From Begonia masoniana (lineage: Eukaryota > Streptophyta > Magnoliopsida > Cucurbitales > Begoniaceae): a stretch of DNA of 64,000 nt. Below the pieces are notes generated by a model that was not told the DNA's origin, did not search any database, and saw only the letters and a list, made by a program, of their open reading frames with translations. The position numbers and the translations under genes are program-made. Location: the NCBI GenBank assembly GCA_022432975.1, contig CM039510.1:27891201-27955200 (forward strand), given 5' to 3'. Below are positions 56,091 to 64,000 of this stretch, one piece after another. Each line of letters begins with the position of its first letter. Positions within the stretch are counted from its first letter, which is position 1.

Positions 56091-57974
56091 GACCCTAGTT
56101 AAGATTAACTATAATAATTACAATTAGAATAATTAAATGCTATTATAAGTCATATTAGACACTTTGTATATATTAAAATGAGAATTGTTCATTAGAATAT
56201 GTGAATACAAATTCAAAAATAAATATTATAGTGATTGTATAATTCTAAAACTTTAGAGTGATAAAGTAGACACATAAAGAAAGAGAATGACTTTCTAATA
56301 AAAGGAATTGGGTATATACAATGAAAGTTATGCATGTTTCAAATTAATTGAGACGTTTTATAAAAAAAAATTTCATTGTTTTGGTAAATCACTATAAATT
56401 AGATTTTACAATGAGAATTTGGAGAAAGCTGTGAAAGGAGAAATGTTCCTAACATCTTGACGTATGTGTTCATGTAATCAAATGGACAACCAATGAGGTG
56501 GTGCCACGTGCCATAATTGAATTAGTAATTAATCATGTCATTAAGGAGTAATTAAGAGATAATTAAGATTAATTCATCATGATTAGTTAAGTTAATTTTT
56601 GTGATTAGCTAAGAACTAATCTAAATTAATTAGTTTAAGATAAATATGATTAAAAGATAATTAATATGGTATTTTTGCAAATATATACAAATTAAATGGT
56701 AAAATGATATATTTTAATAGATAAATTAGACAAAATGGTAATTTTACCCTAAGATCTCTCTAGAAAAGGTTGAGAGATGCTAAAGATAAATCATATTTTT
56801 TGCTGAAATAGAGGAAAAGAGAGAAGAAAAATGAGGAGAAAAAGAGACAAATTAGATAGAGAAGTGAAAAAATTGAAAGTGAATGAGTGAAAATTGATCT
56901 TCGATCTTTCAAGTAGATTTGTTCCTCTCATCAAGAGAAATGTTTTGAGCTAAAAATCATAGGGTGAAAGTGAAGAAATAAGGACTTCAAGAGGTAAGAA
57001 TCTCTAATCTTAGTATTTTCTAAACTATGTTGAAACTGCATAGTTAGGTGAAGAAAATAGTGATTTTGTGAAATTATCTTTTTGGGATTCATGGATGGTA
57101 TGTTGATATGCTTTGATGATAATAGTTTGATTGAGATTATAATGATTTAAAGATTAATGATATTGGTTTAGGATGGTTAAATACTTGAATATGATTATGA
57201 AATAAAAATCATAAAATTAGTATGTCAAGAAAGTTGAAAAGGATATATATATATTTAATGTTGATAATTTGGAGATAAAGTGGTTAAATGGTTAGTTGAT
57301 TGAGATTGACTAGACAAAGAGTTGATGATGTGTTTTTAATAATTAAGAGATATTAGACCTCTTGTAGATAAATTGATTGAAAGAAATAGTGAGATAGTGG
57401 AAAATGTGTATCTATTGTTAATATTGGTTTGATCATGAATAAAATCATGAAAAGAATTTGCTTTGGATGATAAATTTGGTATAATTGGATGGTTAAAGAC
57501 ATGTAAATGGTCTCATTTGATTATAGCATATTGATTTTGGTGATTAATAAAGTATATCACATATTGCGTAGTTATAAGAACTAATTAATTGTAATTTTTG
57601 GTGTTAGGATAAAGTAGACTAATAATGTCTATTGAAGATGTTTAAACAAATAAAAATACATCTTCATGCATCATATTATTTGTCATTTAACAAAGATTTG
57701 TATGATCATACTTCATGCATTATTAGTATGTATTATGCATTCAATGTATGTTTATATGTATGTGTGTGTGTGTGTGTATCGAGGATTCTGACCAGTAGAA
57801 GGTTATGACCTGCAGGAGGGCCGAATGAAGTGCTACCGAGTGAAGTGCGATGTGGGTAATTATAACACTTTCAATCTTTGAACAGTTGTAATTATAACAC
57901 TTTCAATCTTTGAACAGTTGTGGTTTATATTTACTTTTTTTTAAAAAAATCCTTATACTTTCGCATTAGTGTTG

Positions 57975-59076
<1,102 letters not shown>

Positions 59077-59558
59077 GTACATACATCTTATATATTTGTG
59101 TGTGTAGATGGTATTACAGGAGGTATAATTTGTCACATTCAAACTCAATATATATCTCACAGACTATGTATTGTGTTATGTGTGTAAAGTTAGAAAACAG
59201 AAGGGGAGTAACTGTGAGTTCCCCTTAGGTATATTGTGCCGTGTAGACACTACTGCGAAATAGTCAGTAGTATGTACGTATGTGTGAGGCTTTTACATAT
59301 TGGGATTATGGATTATGCATATCAGCAATTACATTACATGTTAATGGTTTATGCATATTGACATTCACATAACATGTTAATATGATACTGGATAAATATG
59401 AGAACAAATAAATAATAAGGTGCACACACTTGCATTGATTCACTTATCATGACACAAGTGGTGCGTGAGAATTGCATTTCATACTCATTACATATAGTCG
59501 AGTATAAGATGAGAAATGAGTGAATTATGGCATTTAGACAATGATTTAAATTGTCATA

Positions 59559-59718
59559 TGTAACACCTGAGTTTTTTTTTCAGGTTTCCGCTCTCAAGGA
59601 TATTTTCGTAAAATAGCAAACTAAGGTCTTTTCTCGATCGGAATGTTTCATTAGAGTCCTAGGAATTTAGGAGGATTTCTAGAGAAATAAGAAAATTTTC
59701 AGAAACCCAAATCTATAG
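59559..59718 (+). repeat. 5' piece of an LTR interrupted by element M
   Basis: TGTAACACCTGAGTTTTTTT ... AGAAACCCAAATCTATAG parallels the first 160 bases of LTR M in order and wording (TTTTCGTAAAATAGCAAACTAAG versus GTAAAAATAGTAAATTAAG; GGAGGATTTCTAGAGAAATA versus GGAATATTTGGAGAAATAAG). Element M then starts at 59719. This is an older LTR of a sister family into which M inserted. The rest should lie beyond the window. Confidence 0.8.
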
Positions 59719-60666
59719 TGTAACGCCCGAGTTCAATTTTCCCGTTATTAGTGTTTTATTTGTAAAAATAGTAAATTAAGCCCGTTACCCTAGGAATAAA
59801 TTGGAATATTTGGAGAAATAAGGAAATTTCAGAGAAATCGAATCGATAGACTAAATAATGAGTTAAGTAGAAGTTAATTGAAAGGGACATTTAAGTAATT
59901 TGCAAAGTCAAATTTTAATAAAAAGAAAATACCCCCCCCCCCCCCCCCGGCTCTCTCATTCCTCTCCTTCTCTGCGTAGCTCTCCCTCTCCCTCTCTCTG
60001 GCATTCCCTTTTCTCCTGCGGCAAGCTTCTCTCATGCCGATAATTCAGCGCCATTTCTCCTTCGATTTCTTCAATGATTCAACACTCTAGGTAAAGTTCA
60101 TCTATTCTATGAATTTAGTTTTCGGTTTAGGGTTGTTATTCGTTTGGTTTATCGATTTAGGGTTCGTGTAATTTTATGTGTCAATTGGAATTTGTTAGCT
60201 TTTAGTGTATTGATGATTATTAATGAAAGATTGATGATTTTTAGATTTGAAAACGAATATAGGATTGGATTTTTGTGTTTGGATATATCGTTTTAATATA
60301 TATTAGAATTCAGGATTTCTAGGCTCGATCGATAAGTGTGGTTTGAAGATTAGCTATGACACATTAAAGTAGACGTTATGGGTGACGTATAGGCGTTTGA
60401 ATTGTTGAAATCGAATGTTGAATTAGGGAGAAATTAGTGAATGAAAATGTGCACGTGAAGTGTTTGATAAAATGCCTGAATGAATAGTTGAATGGATTTG
60501 GATTGAATTTATGAGGAATTGAGCTCCGATTTAGTTATGGACGTGAGAATTATGTTTTGAGGTGTCGGTAAAGGATTAATTGCACTTGAGATGTTTTTAC
60601 GAAAATGAGAGTTTAGTTATGCCGAGCGAGTTCTAATGCAACGTTTTTTATATTTAAGTTTTTCAG

Positions 60667-60713
60667 GTTCCACGGTTAAGATTTCATATAGAGATAATTG
60701 CTAAGGACGCCAG
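60667..60713 (+). other. Predicted mini-exon in LTR M
   Basis: TTTTTCAG| (ends 60666), a 47-nt segment GTTCCACGGTTAAGATTTCA...GACGCCAG, then |GTAAGTAG. The solo LTR has 48 nt with the same start, and LTR A shares the CTAAGGACRCCAG|GTAAGT end. Confidence 0.55.
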
Positions 60714-61689
60714 GTAAGTAGTGTATACATACGTGTTGCCATTTTGGCCTACATCACAGAACGTTAGGACTTGCTTGCATGTTTTACGTATGTTTAGTTT
60801 GTTGATGCATCATGTTTTAGAAAAGATACGAAAATGCTTTGAGCATGTGTTTTGACAAGTAGAACGTAGAAACTACAACCATGTAAATGTGTAACGTCTG
60901 AAGGAAGTGGTTCACCCTTCAGATGAAGTTGTGGAACGCCTAGAGACGAAGAAACTAATCTGCCCTCCATTGATAGAGGATTACATGTATGTACGATAGA
61001 AATGATAGAAACTGAAAATAAACATTCATGTACGATTGAAATAGTAAAAACTGCATATGTTAAGTTACATGTTTTAAATTCATATCTGCATTACTTGCTA
61101 AACATTAGGTTTATAGTTTGAGTTCTGTGATGTAGATGAAGAAGATCAGACAAGGTGAGTTTTCACGAGCATGCTAGGATTACAGACGTGGTTGGAGGAG
61201 TACGACCATGGTAGCAATTCGACAATATTGTTAGGGCAATTCCAACCGTGGTTAGTATGTGTCTGTGGTTAGTTTGTGGACGTGTCTGTTTTGGGTATGT
61301 TTACGTGTTCGGTTTGTTTAAAGGAGTGAATGGAAATGTTTATGTATGTGGATAGATGGTTTTGATAGAAAAATGTATGAAAAGTCAAGTTTTGATGTGA
61401 ATGTTGTGGAAGCAGAACGTTTAGGATGTGAAATCTTTATTTGGAAAATATACTGGAATTGTTTGGATGTTTTTAAACTTGTAAGGAAATGCTCGGTTTT
61501 TAGAGCGATCTACGCAGTTTGTTTTCGTGAATTTTAAATACGTTTTCGGATACGTTTTTGGGGGCCGTTTTAAGTTGGGATTTTAAGGGTTGAAGTATTT
61601 TATGTTTAGAAATGTTTGAAGTAAGTTTATGGATGAAGTGTAGGTGGAAGAAAGGAAGAAAAGATGGAAAAATGATGAAAGAATGAGGA

Positions 61690-61870
61690 AGGGCGCGAAG
61701 GAGGCGCAGAGGGCGCTGGGCGTGAGCTCCTGGGCGCCCAGGCGATCGATCGGCGCCCCTGGCGTTGGAGCGTGAGCTCGCGGGCAGAGAGCCTGCCGAT
61801 CGATCGGCGCTCTGCGTGCGCGCAGCGATAGCGTGCAGCACGTGCACAGTTTGGGCGACGCTCGCGCGCC
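61690..61870. repeat. GC-rich insert with CGATCGATCG palindromes in LTR M
   Basis: GGGCGCCCAGGCGATCGATC and GCCGATCGATCGGCGC are surrounded by GGCGC-rich DNA. The related solo LTR has no equivalent at the matching place, so it is an addition to this copy or a loss in the other. Confidence 0.8.
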
Positions 61871-62277
61871 GCACCACCTGAGACCCAAATGATTTTTTTT
61901 TTTTTTAAATTGACTTTTCAAAACATGTTTCAACCTGAATTTTTACGTTACTTTTTAAACGTATTTTACAAGCGACCCCAACGTATTTTAAAGGATTTTA
62001 AGGACCCAAAAACCGAATCGACATTTTATCGAAAAATAGTTTTAGCCTCGTTTTAAATATTTTAAAAGTCGAAATATTTTACGCCCAAAATGTCTAAGTC
62101 AAAGTTAGACCCTAAAGGTCGATAGAGGTGGGTCAATTGTCCGAGTCCGTTTTCTTGTAAAGTGTTAACTAAAAATGAAAAAAATTTATATGAAAATACG
62201 AGGGCTTAGGTCAAAGTTAAGTCAACGTCTGGGTAAGTCCTGTGATGGCCCGGAGAGGATCAGGGTCGTTACAGTTA

Positions 62278-62288
62278 TGGTATCAGAG
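62278..62288 (+). other. Primer-binding site of element M (tRNA-iMet)
   Basis: TGGTATCAGAG, then A instead of C. It begins four bases after the LTR end. Confidence 0.85.
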
Positions 62289-62359
62289 ACACGTGGTCGC
62301 AATCGTTCAGTTGATTACCTAACAATGCCACCTCGTCCCATGGAAGTGCTTCGCCAACT

Positions 62360-62430
62360 GTAAGTGTTTTTTTTTTTTTTTTTAATAATTCTGTATGTTT
62401 TTAGATACTAACCCATGTTTATGATTGTAG
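62360..62430 (+). other. Predicted leader intron before gag (element M)
   Basis: GCCAACT|GTAAGTG leads to an acceptor ATGATTGTAG|, 71 bp, with a T-run near the donor. The gag ATG is 11 bases after. It matches the introns of elements A and B in place and donor sequence. Confidence 0.5.
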
Positions 62431-62441
62431 TGGACTAGAAA

Positions 62442-63535
62442 ATGCCGAGAGTGCCTAGACAACCCGAGGAGACTTCCAATAGCAAGTTTATGGACATATT
62501 ACATCAACAGTTAGAACAGATAGGGGTTTTACTAAATCAGAATGCACAATACAACGCTTCCCAGGACCGAAGTGGTGAGAGATTTAGGCGGCTTAGGCCT
62601 CCGACCTTTGATGGACATTCTCTAGATCCCACTTGCGCTAATAGTGGATCTGCAAGATCGAGAGCATATTTGCTTATGCTAAGGTAGAGGAGATCGACAA
62701 GGTAACGTGTGCGGTATTTAACTTGGATAAGGATGCCATTCTCTGGTGGGATACAGTGATGGCCACTATGAATACAGAGGTTTTGACGTGGGAACAATTT
62801 AAGCCGACGTTCTACAATAAGTATTTTAACCACCGAGCCAACAAGAGAGCAGAGTTTTCCCGACTACGTCAAACGGGATCGGTGGCCGAGTATGTACAAA
62901 GGTTCGAGTCACTATCCCGCTATGCACATAAATTGGTTAGCAATGAAGAGGACAAAGTTTATCAGTTTGTGCAAGATTTAAAGTTGGAGATTCTGAAAGG
63001 AGTAAAGACTGCAGGCGTTGATGACATGCCGTATCATTTGGTTGTGACTAAGGCCTTAGAACTGGATGATATTGAGATGAATCTACAACAACAAAGTGAT
63101 GAAGAGCAACAACCACCGCGGAGCACAAAAAGCACGAGTGATGAAGAAATTAGTCAAGGAAATGGAAAACGTGCCTCTGGGTATTTGCAGTTACTCAATG
63201 CCTATTGTGTAAGAAGTTCCATGATGGGGTGTGCAAGGCAGGTTCGGGCCGATGTTTTAATTGTAATGAGCAAGGTCATATTTTTACGGACTACCCAAAG
63301 AAGAACCAAGGAAGGTGTTTCAAGTGTCAAGAGATAGGTCATCTCTCTAGGAACTGTCCGAAGAAAGGTAAAGGGTAGTGTTTTGTTTGTAATAGGACGG
63401 GCCATCTCGCCAGGGACTACCCGACACGGATTAAGGGACCCGCAAGAGTATCGCCAAAGATCTGCTCCCTCAGCAGTGCAGACGACGAATGGCAGCATAC
63501 CGTAGATGCAGGTACGTTCCTTTTATTTATTTATA
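62442..63535 (+). pseudogene. gag: Element M gag with three zinc knuckles
   Basis: It starts MPRVPRQPEETSNSKFMDIL. After a frame change near 62630 the capsid reads WWDTVMATMNTEVLTWEQF, LRQTGSVAEYVQRFESLSRY and VYQFVQDLKLEILKGVK. A second frame change near 63190 leads to CLLCKKFHDGVC and three knuckles: CFNCNEQGHIFTDY, CFKCQEIGHLSRNC and CFVCNRTGHLARDY. The first and third have Tyr for the last Cys, so only the middle one is a proper CCHC. A TAG lies before the third. Elements A and B have one knuckle each. Coding is lost at about 63535. Confidence 0.85.
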
Positions 63536-64000
63536 GAAAATCCTAAAGTAGGAATGTTAGAAGATGTAGTGTGGGAGTTTAGCATTGGATTTAGAATTAT
63601 ACTTGAGGACTTAGGAAGGTGAGGAGATTTGAATTTAGGGTGTTAAATTATCTGCAACAAGTTTGCTAACAAAAAAGCCGTTAGAGGAATTGATGTAAAG
63701 GACTGAGCAGAATACTTAAGACCCGATTTTTGGAGGAAACAAGAGAGGATATATTAGTTAGTGAATTTTTTTTTTTTTTAGAAAACCCTAAGTAAAAATA
63801 GGTTTTTGTTATGTGGTGAGAAACTTAAGGAAAGGATTAGCATTAGTAATACGTAGTTTACGAAATAGGAAAAAAAGGATTGTTAGATAAAGAGAGGAAG
63901 GTTAGAATTTGGGGTTTAGTTCATAAGTATTTAGTGGTGTGAGGTTTGAGGAAATATAGGAACTTTTGAATGAGGAGGAAATATATGATAGATGAGCTTA
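63536..64000 (+). other. C-poor non-coding stretch after gag of element M
   Basis: No protease or RT motif is visible where they would be expected. The strand is short of C, as in 1-2416. Two poly(T) runs occur. It runs off the window. Confidence 0.5.

Larger units (their letters stand above)
59719..62273 (+). repeat. 5' LTR of element M (2.56 kb)
   Basis: TGTAACGCCCGAGTTC ... CAGGGTCGTTACA. Inside: a TATA-like TTTTAATAAAAAG (about 59914), a run of 17 C (59932-59948), a pyrimidine-rich leader with donor CTCTAG|GTAAAG (60091), mini-exon 60667-60713, GAAGTGGTTCACCCTTCAGA (about 60904), the TTAGGTTTATAG...TGATGTAG block, micro-exon 61136-61154, and a GC-rich segment with GGCGATCGATCGGCGCC (61690-61870). 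Confidence 0.9.
59719..64000 (+). mobile_element. Element M: Tekay-like retrotransposon, 5' part
   Basis: LTR 59719-62273, PBS at 62278, predicted leader intron 62360-62430, gag from 62442, then C-poor non-coding DNA to the window edge. Its LTR is the same family as the antisense solo LTR at 7563-9974. Protease or pol would be expected after gag but is not visible in the last 460 bases. M may therefore be non-autonomous or carry an insertion; the window ends too soon to tell. Confidence 0.82.

Noticed and set aside
61500..61933. Minus-strand frames of 116-125 codons with Arg/Ala-rich sequence
   Set aside because: They arise from the GC-rich palindromic insert of LTR M.

Overview
The window reads as repeat-dense nuclear DNA of a flowering plant, almost certainly a eudicot. 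The evidence is plant LTR retrotransposons of Tekay/Del, Athila and Ty1/copia type, primer-binding sites matching plant initiator-Met and Asp tRNAs, a plant-only Dof transcription factor, a hAT transposase relic, and very long AT microsatellites. No bacterial, organellar or rRNA/tRNA gene was seen. The only convincing host gene is the Dof zinc-finger gene at 25100-25792 (minus strand). Species was not identified.

Layout. 1-2746: C-poor degenerate retroelement interior, an LTR scrap and a reversed pol scrap. 2747-11218: Tekay-like element A (+), with LTR, PBS, leader intron, gag-PR-RT-RH and a truncated integrase, split inside the RT FIDD box by an antisense solo LTR (7563-9974, TSD GATAT). 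11219-15356: truncated antisense element B. 15357-16758: right half of another LTR. 16759-21889: element C (+) with a duplicated RT block, a 27-bp minisatellite, a stop-riddled pol and a 3' LTR. 21890-25099: copia and gypsy scraps. 25100-26130: Dof gene and 5' flank. 26131-34989: mostly empty, with an (AT)n array, a possible 5' end of an unknown transcript, a copia RT scrap and the 5' end of antisense element H. 34990-51050: a composite of LTR-plus-leader E1, a palindromic junction, a reversed Athila element with an extra ORF (putative plant transposon protein family), an inverted second copy of that ORF hit by a young 3.5-kb non-autonomous chromovirus F, and a second partial E (E2). 51051-59558: sparse DNA with a hAT relic, a probable old LTR and a ~960-bp (AT)n array. 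59559-64000: nested starts of two related LTRs, the second being the complete 5' LTR of element M, which carries gag with three zinc knuckles and then C-poor non-coding DNA.

Most notable. (1) The ~2.5-kb LTRs of at least four Tekay-like families share what looks like a multi-intron leader: TATA, pyrimidine-rich exon 1, splice donor, a 45-52-nt mini-exon, a second donor, then a 9-19-nt micro-exon. A further short intron lies between PBS and gag. This is predicted from sequence only. (2) Element F has lost RT, RNase H and most of integrase, yet its gag-protease-chromodomain frame is continuous apart from three stops. (3) The Athila composite has ~1.6-kb inverted arms and a 14-bp palindromic junction, suggesting template switching. 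(4) A duplicated RT block at 16.8/17.5 kb has single-base homopolymer losses and may be an assembly artefact.

Nearly all retroelement reading frames are broken, so the elements do not act as a functional set. They record several rounds of nested insertion around one host gene.
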